This document shows positions 57,787 to 64,000 of a stretch of 64,000 nt of DNA, piece after piece. Each line of letters starts with the position of its first letter. Position 1 is the stretch's first letter. Origin of the DNA: an uncultured Bacteroidales bacterium (GTDB taxonomy: Bacteria > Bacteroidota > Bacteroidia > Bacteroidales > Bacteroidaceae); NCBI GenBank assembly GCA_902799685.1, contig CADCBO010000007.1, forward strand, positions 36,205 through 100,204, written 5' to 3'. The translations under genes were made by a program, and so were the position numbers. Below the pieces are notes generated by a model. That model was not told the origin of the DNA. It saw nothing but the letters and a program-made list of their open reading frames with translations, and did not search any database.

Positions 57787-57820
57787 AAAAAAGGTTCGGA
57801 ATTTTTTCCGAACCTTTTTT
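57787..57820 (+). terminator. Terminator after groEL
   Basis: AAGGTTCGGAA (57791-57801) pairs with TTCCGAACCTT (57806-57816), flanked by A4 and T4 that extend the stem. It can work in both directions. Confidence 0.9.
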
Positions 57821-57852
57821 AATGTCGCGGGTATCACGCAGGTTTCTTGGTT

Positions 57853-57888
57853 TCAATTTTCAATTCTCAATTCTCAATTCTCAATTTA
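57853..57888. repeat. TCAATTC-type dispersed repeat, copy 3
   Basis: Five tandem TCAATT(C/T)-type units run up to six bases before the purN -7 box (57895). The first 27 bases mirror 57753-57779. Confidence 0.9.
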
Positions 57889-57894
57889 TTGTTC

Positions 57895-57902
57895 TACTTT
57901 TG
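57895..57902 (+). promoter_or_regulatory. -7 box directly in front of purN
   Basis: TACTTTTG ends seven bases before the purN ATG; the gap reads CGGGAGT, so a ribosome site could lie only in a very short leader. Confidence 0.5.
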
Positions 57903-57909
57903 CGGGAGT

Positions 57910-58581
57910 ATGATTAAATTAGCGATTCTGGCATCGGCCAACGGGACGAACGCGCAGGCTATAATTGAGGCTGTGCGTACAGGGAGGCTTGATGCTGATG
58001 TAAAGGTGGTTCTGACCAATAAGGAGGAGGCTGGCGTGATTGAGCGTGCGCGTAGATTGGGTGTACCTGTGGAGATAGTTCCTTCAAAGGGTATCCGGAA
58101 CCGTGCCGAGTATGATGCTTTAGTGGTTGAGACACTTAAGAAGTATGATGTTGATACCATCGCTTTGGCAGGTTGGATGAGAATTCTTAGCGAAGTATTC
58201 GTGAATGCATATGAGGGCCGGATACTGAACCTGCATCCGGCGCTTCTGCCCAGCTTTAAGGGTGCTACGGCGATAGTTGATGCATACGAGCATGGTGTGA
58301 GGATAACCGGATGCTCGGTTCATCTGGTGACTCCGGAGCTTGATGCCGGTCCGGTTATCATTCAGGCGGGTGTACCGGTGAACGGAACTGTTGATGAACT
58401 TGAGGCGCAGATTCACCGTATGGAGCATCGCATATTCCCGCAGGCCCTGCAGTGGTTTGCCGAAGGGCGCATAAGAGTTGATGGACACAAGATATTTGTG
58501 GCTCCTTCACAGCACAAGGTTAAGAAGATTGATTACATAGAGGGTTGCCTGGTTTCGCCGGCACTCGAAGAAAAAATATAA
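57910..58581 (+). CDS. purN: Phosphoribosylglycinamide formyltransferase PurN
   Basis: A 223-residue enzyme that formylates GAR in purine synthesis. The ATG at 57910 (MIKLAILAS) is chosen; the open frame before it reads through the repeat. L-A-S-A-N-G-T-N-A-Q is the N-terminal loop, N-L-H-P-A-L-L-P-S-F-K-G holds the catalytic Asn/His, and G-C-S-V-H-L-V-T ... D-A-G-P-V-I holds the catalytic Asp. The C-terminus is about 20 residues longer than in E. coli. Confidence 0.93.
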   Translation: MIKLAILASANGTNAQAIIEAVRTGRLDADVKVVLTNKEEAGVIERARRLGVPVEIVPSKGIRNRAEYDALVVETLKKYDVDTIALAGWMRILSEVFVNAYEGRILNLHPALLPSFKGATAIVDAYEHGVRITGCSVHLVTPELDAGPVIIQAGVPVNGTVDELEAQIHRMEHRIFPQALQWFAEGRIRVDGHKIFVAPSQHKVKKIDYIEGCLVSPALEEKI

Positions 58582-58585
58582 GCTT

Positions 58586-59299
58586 ATGAGTAGAGAAGAT
58601 ACACCTACCGCCCATATTGCGGCACAATATGATGAGATAGCCAATACTGTGATAATGTGCGGCGACCCGCTTCGCGCCAAGTTCATTGCCGACAAGTATC
58701 TGACTGATCCGGTGCTTTTCAATGAAGTTCGCGGTATGCTGGGTTATACAGGTTACTATAACGGCAAGCGCGTGTCGGTAATGGGGCACGGAATGGGAAT
58801 TCCTTCAATAGGTATCTACTCATACGAGCTGTTCAATTTCTTTGATGTGGAGAACATCATAAGGGTTGGTACCGCCGGAGCCTTGAGTCACGATATGCAG
58901 ATAGGCGATATGCTTTTTGCACAAGCCGCCTGCACGGATTCAGATTACGGTCATCAGTACGGTTTCCCGGCCAAGTTTGCCCCGATAGCCAGTTTTGAGC
59001 TGCTCGAGAAAGCGGCGAAAGTGGCCCGTGAGAAAGGTTTCCCGTTCCAGGTGGGCAATATCTACAGTGCCGATGTGTTCTATGATGAATCAGACAGGCA
59101 GATGGAGTGGGGCAAGTTCGGAGTGAAGGCGGTAGAGATGGAGGCGGCCGGACTCTATATCAATGCGGCAGCATCGGGCAAGAAGGCGCTGACCATCTGC
59201 ACCATCTCGGATCAGCTGGTTCACCGCAAGTATGCATCTACCGAGGAGCGTCGCTCCAGCTTTACCAACATGATGCAGGTGGCACTTGAAATCGCGTAA
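58586..59299 (+). CDS. deoD: Purine nucleoside phosphorylase DeoD
   Basis: A 237-residue hexameric nucleoside phosphorylase: P-T-A-H-I-A-A at about residues 7-13, G-D-P-L-R-A-K-F-I near 26, M-G-H-G-M-G-I-P-S near 66, G-T-A-G-A-L near 95 and V-E-M-E-A-A-G-L near 184. The catalytic Asp lies in I-S-D-Q-L. It splits purine nucleosides to base and ribose-1-phosphate for salvage. Four bases after purN. Confidence 0.94.
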   Translation: MSREDTPTAHIAAQYDEIANTVIMCGDPLRAKFIADKYLTDPVLFNEVRGMLGYTGYYNGKRVSVMGHGMGIPSIGIYSYELFNFFDVENIIRVGTAGALSHDMQIGDMLFAQAACTDSDYGHQYGFPAKFAPIASFELLEKAAKVAREKGFPFQVGNIYSADVFYDESDRQMEWGKFGVKAVEMEAAGLYINAAASGKKALTICTISDQLVHRKYASTEERRSSFTNMMQVALEIA

Positions 59300-59302
59300 G
59301 TC

Positions 59303-60136
59303 ATGAAACATATCCTGTCGCAGATAGAAAGAGCATTGGACGGTCTTTATGATGCGGCAGAGTTGGAATCCGTAAAGAAGGCACTATGTCTGGAACTGCT
59401 GGGCATAAGTGCCGTCTCTTTTTTTACTAAAGAAACCCTTGCTGCTGATACGGAGAGGGACAGAAAACTTGATGAGGCTTTGGAGCGGCTTGCTCAGGGT
59501 GAGCCGTTGCAATATGTGATTGGATTCACTCCGTTCTGCGGATTGCAGTTCCAGGTTGATTCGCGTGTACTGATACCGCGTCCCGAGACTGCGGAACTAG
59601 TGGATTGGGTAGCTCAGGATGCTGTTGCCAGCGGTTCTCTGCTGGATGTGGGCACAGGCAGCGGGTGCATTGCAATAAGTCTGGCTCACCGGCTTCCAGA
59701 TTGGAAGGTGCAGGGTTGGGATATCAGCGACGGTGCCCTTGATGTTGCTAGGGAGAACAACCGTTTGATTGGTACTGATGTGGTGTTCCGTAGGGTTGAC
59801 ATCCTGGCAGCGCAATCATCGGACCAAAAGTTTGACGTGATTGTGAGTAACCCGCCGTATGTGCTGGAATCGGAGAAGGTGCAAATGGAGAAGACGGTGC
59901 TGGATTATGAACCGCACACTGCGCTGTTTGTTCACGAAAATGACCCGCTGTTGTTCTACAGGGCTATTGCGGGATTCGGAAAGCATAACCTAAGCAAAGG
60001 TGGCAGATTGTATTTTGAGATCAACCCCATGGAAGCCGATGATTTGAGGCAGACGCTACTTAAGGCGGATTATCATGATATTGAGATACGGAACGATATA
60101 TTTGGAAAACAACGAATGATTAAGGCGATACTATGA
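59303..60136 (+). CDS. prmC: Release factor glutamine methyltransferase PrmC
   Basis: A 277-residue SAM methyltransferase that methylates the GGQ glutamine of release factors. P-R-P-E-T-A-E-L-V near residue 92, the SAM loop D-V-G-T-G-S-G-C-I-A-I at about 113-123 and the N-P-P-Y motif near 184 are all present. The N-terminal helical domain binds the release factor. It overlaps recX by four bases. Confidence 0.95.
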   Translation: MKHILSQIERALDGLYDAAELESVKKALCLELLGISAVSFFTKETLAADTERDRKLDEALERLAQGEPLQYVIGFTPFCGLQFQVDSRVLIPRPETAELVDWVAQDAVASGSLLDVGTGSGCIAISLAHRLPDWKVQGWDISDGALDVARENNRLIGTDVVFRRVDILAAQSSDQKFDVIVSNPPYVLESEKVQMEKTVLDYEPHTALFVHENDPLLFYRAIAGFGKHNLSKGGRLYFEINPMEADDLRQTLLKADYHDIEIRNDIFGKQRMIKAIL

Positions 60137-60597
60137 CTGAAACTGAAGGAAAGACACTTGCAGAACGCTACTGTTCAGGGGCGGAACATTGCTGCTTTGA
60201 GGTGCGTGCAATGCTGCAGAGACACGAAGCAGAGAACGGGGATATAGACCGCATACTCAAACATCTTATCAAAGAGGGATACATTGATGAATCCCGATAT
60301 GCGCGGGCGTTCGTGCACGACAAGGTACGCTTTGCCAAGTGGGGCAGGGGCAAGATTGCCCAGGCTCTATGGCAGAAACGCATACCGCTGGATGTGACTG
60401 ACAGCGCTTTGGCTACGATTGATGAGAATGAATATATGACTGCATTGAATGATGTGGTCCAGTCCCGCTACCGTTCGGCAAAAGGCGCAACAGAGTATGA
60501 ACGCAAGATGAAAGCCATGAAGTCAGTCTGCTCACGCGGGTATGAGCCCCAACTGGTGCGTAAGGTGCTTGACTTTTCCGATATTACTGAATACTGA
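60133..60597 (+). CDS. recX: RecA regulator RecX
   Basis: A 154-residue helical protein made of three-helix repeats. G-Y-I-D-E-S-R-Y-A-R-A-F-V at about 50-62 is the RecX hallmark, followed by K-W-G-R-G-K-I. It limits RecA filament growth. recA itself is not in the window. Start overlaps the prmC stop (ATGA). Confidence 0.9.
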   Translation: MTETEGKTLAERYCSGAEHCCFEVRAMLQRHEAENGDIDRILKHLIKEGYIDESRYARAFVHDKVRFAKWGRGKIAQALWQKRIPLDVTDSALATIDENEYMTALNDVVQSRYRSAKGATEYERKMKAMKSVCSRGYEPQLVRKVLDFSDITEY

Positions 60598-60610
60598 TTT
60601 ACTTTAAGAT

Positions 60611-61339
60611 ATGGATAACCTTGTTTGCCCGGACGGACAATACCGTCGTCCCGGCATTGTCAGAATGTTGTTAGAGTTTGTTTTTCCACGCTACTGCAAG
60701 GTGTGTGGCAGACGGCTTGACCCAAGTGAAGAGGAGCTGTGCATCAGCTGTTATCTGGGTATGCCCCGTCTGGAATATGATATGGACTCCATCAATCCGG
60801 CTGAGCGTATGCTGCTTACCGAGCGCAGTATGGTTAGGGCCGCATCGGTACTACAATACAGCAAGGAGAGCGATTACCGCAACATACTTTTCCATCTCAA
60901 ATACTGGCATCACCCTGGAGTGGGGCAATGGCTGGCACGGATCGGCGCTACAGATCTGTATGAAAAAGGGTTCTTTGAAGGGGTTGACTGCATTGTTCCC
61001 CTGCCGCTTACCCGACGCAAGGAGATAAAACGCGGTTATAACCAGTGCATGCATATTGCCAAAGGGGTGCGTAAGGTAACGGGACTGCCTATACTGTCTG
61101 ATGCTGTTATACGTAAGGTGAACAGTAATAAGCAGGCCGGGCTTGGCAAGTATCAGCGCTGGCGGAACGCCCAGGGGTTGTTTGAGGTTGCCGATGCAGC
61201 TGTCCTTCAGGGCAAGCACATCCTCATCATTGATGACGTTATCACTACCGGGGCAACATTGCTGTCAATGATTGATACTATTGAGGCTGCAGTACCGGAT
61301 ATCAAAGTATCGGTGTTTACCCTTGCGCTTGCTCAATAA
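60611..61339 (+). CDS. comF: ComF-family phosphoribosyltransferase-like protein
   Basis: A 242-residue protein with an N-terminal zinc-finger-like part (C-K-V-C-G ... C-I-S-C at about 29-47) and a phosphoribosyltransferase fold carrying I-L-I-I-D-D-V-I-T-T-G-A-T at about 202-214. ComF is needed for DNA uptake in naturally competent bacteria, but in others its role is unclear. Thirteen bases after recX. Confidence 0.9.
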   Translation: MDNLVCPDGQYRRPGIVRMLLEFVFPRYCKVCGRRLDPSEEELCISCYLGMPRLEYDMDSINPAERMLLTERSMVRAASVLQYSKESDYRNILFHLKYWHHPGVGQWLARIGATDLYEKGFFEGVDCIVPLPLTRRKEIKRGYNQCMHIAKGVRKVTGLPILSDAVIRKVNSNKQAGLGKYQRWRNAQGLFEVADAAVLQGKHILIIDDVITTGATLLSMIDTIEAAVPDIKVSVFTLALAQ

Positions 61340-61344
61340 ACACC

Positions 61345-61535
61345 GCCGGATGTCCGGTTTGGAGACCAACGTTACGAGGCTACTCCGAGCCCTTACGGAC
61401 CCTAAACGTCGAACTCGTCCTTTTCGTCCCCATTCGGGGCCGAACGTTCCTCAGACATGCGCCGTTCTTAACGGGATCCTTCGGGGCTCTACGCTTACGC
61501 CTCTTCACTGATGGTCCCCAAACCGGACATCCGGC
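61345..61535. repeat. 191-bp element with 24-bp terminal inverted repeats
   Basis: Bases 61345-61368 and 61512-61535 are reverse complements with one mismatch in 24. The 143 bases between have no convincing gene, but hold small dyads, such as CCCC-ATTC-GGGG at 61428-61439 and GGCT/AGCC at 61379-61390. No target-site duplication is visible at the flanks. It could be a MITE-like non-autonomous element, a structured RNA, or an unusually large comF terminator. Confidence 0.75.
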
Positions 61536-61592
61536 TCCTGCAAAATTCGAGCTTATCATAAATTCAGATAGATATGTTACGCAGGTGATTGA

Positions 61593-61623
61593 TTTCAATT
61601 TTCAATTCTCAATTTTCAATTTC
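61593..61623. repeat. TCAATTC-type dispersed repeat, copy 4
   Basis: Tandem TTTCAA / TTCTCAA units end five bases before the queA -7 box, the same position relative to the promoter as copy 3 before purN. Confidence 0.85.
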
Positions 61624-61627
61624 TTCT

Positions 61628-61635
61628 TACCTTTG
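61628..61635 (+). promoter_or_regulatory. -7 box directly in front of queA
   Basis: TACCTTTG ends eight bases before the queA ATG at 61644, leaving room for a leader of only a few bases. Confidence 0.5.
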
Positions 61636-61643
61636 CGGTCCGA

Positions 61644-62830
61644 ATGGAGGAGAGCGTAAAACATATCAGGATTGCGGAGTTCAATTATGAGCTGCCGGAC
61701 GAGCGGATTGCTAAGTTTCCGCTGGCTGAGAGGGACAGCTCTAAGCTGTTGCTTTACAGGCATGGGGAGGTTAGTGAGGATGTGTTCCGTAATCTGCCGC
61801 AGTATCTGCCGGCAGGGGCTCTGATGGTGTTCAATAACACTAAGGTGATTCAGGCGCGACTGCATTTCCGCAAAGAGGCTACGGGTGGGCCTAAATCTAC
61901 CGGGGCTCTGATTGAGATTTTCCTTTTGGAACCGGCTGATCCGAGTGATTATCAGGTAATGTTTACTCAGACCTCTTCTTGCAGCTGGTACTGTCTGGTG
62001 GGTAATCTTAAGCGCTGGAAAGAGGATACTCCGGTTTTGCGCAGCACCGTTCAGGTGGGCGACAAGACGGTTACGCTTACGGCTCAGCGTGGGCCGATGC
62101 ATGGTACCAGCCACAGGATTGACTTTAATTGGGATGGAGGCGTTAGCTGGGCGGAGTTGCTTGAGGCTGCTGGTGAAATACCTATTCCTCCTTATTTGAA
62201 TAGAGCATCGCAGGAGAGTGACAAGACTACATACCAGACCGTATATTCAAAGATAAAGGGAAGCGTTGCGGCTCCTACTGCAGGTCTGCATTTTACAGAT
62301 CGTGTGCTCCGTGACTTGGATGCTCACGGGATTGACCGTGAGGAGTTGACCTTGCATGTGGGTGCAGGCACTTTCCGGCCTGTAAAATCGGAGGAGATAA
62401 GCGGGCACGAGATGCATACCGAGTTCATTGCGGTGCGTCGCGGCACCATTGAGAAACTTATTGCACATGGCGGTGAGGCGATTGCGGTGGGCACGACATC
62501 GGTCCGCACGCTTGAAAGCCTTTATTACATAGGCGTGTATCTGAGCACTCATCCTGATGCCACTGAGGATGATATGCATGTCAAGCAGTGGACTCCTTAT
62601 GAGACAAATCCTACAATGAGTTCGGTAGATGCTCTGCAGCATATACTGCTCCGGGCTACAAGTACCATATTGTAAAGATGATGGTCACCAATTTCCACCA
62701 GCCCCAGAGTACTCTGCTGCTGCTGGTATCGGCCTTTGTAAACGGCGACTGGAAGACCATCTACCGTTACGCCCTGGCCCACGGTTTCCGCTTCCTGAGT
62801 TACGGCGATTCCTCCCTGCTCATTCCTTGA
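61644..62830 (+). pseudogene. queA: queA, interrupted by an internal deletion and frameshift
   Basis: S-adenosylmethionine:tRNA ribosyltransferase-isomerase of queuosine synthesis. The first frame (61644-62675) reads as normal QueA up to S-S-V-D-A-L-Q-H-I-L, including A-P-T-A-G-L-H-F and T-L-H-V-G-A-G-T-F, then runs into eight foreign residues and a stop. In another frame, 62648-62830, the end of QueA resumes: A-P-G-Y-K-Y-H-I-V-K, V-T-N-F-H-Q-P-Q-S-T and F-L-S-Y-G-D-S-S. About 20-25 residues between these blocks are missing, and the frame is lost near 62646. The truncated protein lacks the T-N-F-H core, so it is probably inactive unless this is an assembly error. Confidence 0.85.
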
Positions 62831-62837
62831 CAGTTGC

Positions 62838-63590
62838 CTAATAGATCTGATATCCCGGACTGTAATAATCAGAGAACAACTTCTTTACCATTTTGCTGAC
62901 AACGGAATAATCTGTTGGCTTGTTATCGTTGACAAAGACAGTATTATGGTAAACCACACAATCATCTCTTGTGTCAATTAATGCCACATTCAGTGTCAAT
63001 GATCCCTTGTAAGGCATAGGTACGTAAACCATGGTTCCCAGTGTGATAATACCTGTCAATACTGCTGCAACAACGCTTAAAGCCTCTGCTTTTCTGTAAT
63101 TGCCTTGACTACGCTCAAACCCGGTTCCCCAGACTATCATCCCAAACCTGTGCCCGGTGCTTTCAATAAGGGAATCCATTAATACCGGAACTGGAACTCT
63201 ATATCTGTCAACTCCTTTGGCTTCCTGAAAGGAACGCATGAATGATTTGCAGGAAAGCATGGTGGCATCATCCTTAATACTTATGGTGTCAGTAACAGGA
63301 ACCCAATAATTCTCAGCTATTATAGCCTCTTTGATCAATTGTGCAGATGCGTATGATAAGGGTTCGCTATAGTAGGTATCCTTTTTGTTTTCTATTGATT
63401 GTATCTCTGCATACGGTTCAATCATCATTACGTTCACAACATCCGCCGGTCCTACACTGACAGGAGGAATATCTACTGTACCTACCGAACCGCATGATAC
63501 CATAAACAAGGCCGATAATAATACGGTGAAAACGGAAATACAAACAAGTGTTGCTTCTGTATAGTTTTTATTGTTGAATAAAGTAATCAT
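62838..63590 (-). CDS. Putative lipoprotein of unknown function
   Basis: A 250-residue protein: a 14-residue polar N-terminus, a hydrophobic stretch and lipobox M-V-S-C (about Cys33). Near residue 170-190 lies a hydrophobic, glycine-containing segment (V-V-A-A-V-L-T-G-I-I-T-L-G) that may be membrane-associated, followed by Y-K-G-S-L-T-L-N-V-A-L-I-D-T-R-D, a strand pattern seen in periplasmic assembly lipoproteins. No family was recognised. Convergent with queA; stops eight bases apart. Confidence 0.65.
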   Translation of the reverse strand: MITLFNNKNYTEATLVCISVFTVLLSALFMVSCGSVGTVDIPPVSVGPADVVNVMMIEPYAEIQSIENKKDTYYSEPLSYASAQLIKEAIIAENYWVPVTDTISIKDDATMLSCKSFMRSFQEAKGVDRYRVPVPVLMDSLIESTGHRFGMIVWGTGFERSQGNYRKAEALSVVAAVLTGIITLGTMVYVPMPYKGSLTLNVALIDTRDDCVVYHNTVFVNDNKPTDYSVVSKMVKKLFSDYYSPGYQIY

Positions 63591-63628
63591 AACGTGAATT
63601 CTAATTTAAAGTGCAACTTTTTCAAAGT

Positions 63629-63636
63629 CAAAGTTA
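63629..63636 (-). promoter_or_regulatory. -7 box of the 62838-63590 gene
   Basis: The minus strand reads TAACTTTG, 38 bases before the ATG. No clear TTG at 19-22 bases. Confidence 0.5.
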
Positions 63637-63804
63637 AACATAGTTTTGCAATATTGTATGGTGTGGATGCATCGGAACACATATACGCTTATGATTTAGG
63701 TTCAATAGCCAATTTGCTGCCAAAATAGGTCTATGCACATCCAAATTCAAATGCAACAGTTTTGTAGTGTTAATATATCGTATCTGAAAAATTAATGCAA
63801 ATAT

Positions 63805-63835
63805 TTGCTTATAACTAATCATATCTGTATATTTG
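63805..63835 (+). promoter_or_regulatory. Promoter abutting the XRE gene (candidate leaderless)
   Basis: TTG (63805-63807), exactly 20 bases, then TATATTTG (63828-63835). The ATG starts at 63840, only four bases after the -7 box, so transcription should begin at about the start codon. Confidence 0.7.
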
Positions 63836-63839
63836 CGCC

Positions 63840-64000
63840 ATGAATAATACAATTGAGGATCTGGAATTGTACGGATTGTCAAACAGTGACATATCCGTTG
63901 ATCTTGGAAAGAGGTTCAAAAATTATAGAATTGCTCTGAATCTTACCCAAAAGGAAGTGTCAGAACAGAGCGGAGTTTCTGTCATGACCTTGGTGCGTTT
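63840..64000 (+). CDS. XRE-family HTH regulator, 3' end cut off by window
   Basis: The 53 visible codons begin M-N-N-T-I-E-D-L-E and contain an HTH: L-G-K-R-F-K-N-Y-R at about 23-31 and L-T-Q-K-E-V-S-E-Q-S-G-V-S-V-M-T at about 35-50. This N-terminal layout (short acidic leader, then R-x-x-L-x-L-T-Q-K) is common in small Bacteroidales regulators encoded before HipA-like kinases, but what follows lies outside the window, so a toxin-antitoxin role is only a possibility. It has a strong promoter directly at its start codon. Confidence 0.8.
   Translation, partial: MNNTIEDLELYGLSNSDISVDLGKRFKNYRIALNLTQKEVSEQSGVSVMTLVR

Noticed and set aside
61345-61535. Insertion sequence
   Set aside because: Too short for a transposase, with no open frame and no target-site duplication; kept as a possible MITE only.
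61380-61598. Short minus-strand frame inside the 191-bp element
   Set aside because: Runs across the arms and has basic low-complexity composition; no start signal.

Overview
The window is about 64 kb of chromosome from a member of the Bacteroidota, most likely order Bacteroidales and close to Bacteroidaceae/Prevotellaceae. The grounds are the TTG-N19-22-TAnnTTTG promoters seen in front of many genes, the MraZ-to-FtsZ division cluster in its Bacteroidales form, lipoproteins with Bacteroidales-type lipoboxes, a four-subunit 2-oxoacid:ferredoxin oxidoreductase, and secreted proteins ending in a '(G)IYIINxKK' type tail. It is mostly core genome: no prophage, integrase, transposase, CRISPR array or rRNA operon was seen.

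Layout. 1-4.2 kb: a cut-off DUF3109 gene, lipoproteins, a decayed RHS/YD-repeat fragment and two valine tRNAs. 4.4-6.1 kb: a SulP anion transporter. 6.2-21.6 kb: an unbroken peptidoglycan/division operon, mraZ-rsmH-ftsL-ftsI-murE-mraY-murD-ftsW-(murG-murC)-ftsQ-ftsA-ftsZ, in which murG and murC are one continuous reading frame. 21.6-25.2 kb: recO, tRNA-Glu, rpsT and gyrB. 25.3-29.8 kb: two consecutive pairs of an XRE-cupin regulator and an acyl-CoA/AMP ligase. 29.9-37.7 kb: envelope genes (a secreted transglutaminase-like protein, a long coiled-coil lipoprotein next to an OmpA protein, a secreted tail protein, an outer-membrane barrel). 37.7-42.5 kb, minus strand: korDABC, an FKBP-type lipoprotein and glyS. 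42.8-49.1 kb: parC, a DUF3316-like protein, an S41 peptidase and sppA. 49.1-51.9 kb: tRNA-Leu, a YD-type lipoprotein and a small barrel. 52.1-57.7 kb: murF, an SGNH hydrolase, folP, cdaA and groES-groEL. 57.9-62.8 kb: purN, deoD, prmC, recX, comF and a frameshifted queA. 62.8-64 kb: a lipoprotein and the start of an XRE regulator.

How the genes work together: the division operon plus the distant murF supply the cytoplasmic Mur ligases, MraY/MurG lipid steps, the SEDS/transpeptidase pair FtsW-FtsI and the FtsQ/L/A/Z divisome. MurE carries the DNPR motif of meso-diaminopimelate-adding enzymes. CdaA, encoded downstream of murF, makes cyclic di-AMP, which in other bacteria is tied to envelope homeostasis.

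Points most worth a second look: the MurG-MurC fusion; an internally deleted, frameshifted queA; a 191-bp element with 24-bp terminal inverted repeats at 61345-61535; a 22-bp perfect palindrome built from the 3' end of tRNA-Leu; several genes whose promoter -7 box lies only 4-8 bases before the start codon (candidate leaderless mRNAs); and a dispersed TCAATTC-type repeat found in four places. None of these is proved to be a new system; they are the strongest unexplained signals seen. All assignments come from reading motifs by eye; no database search was run.
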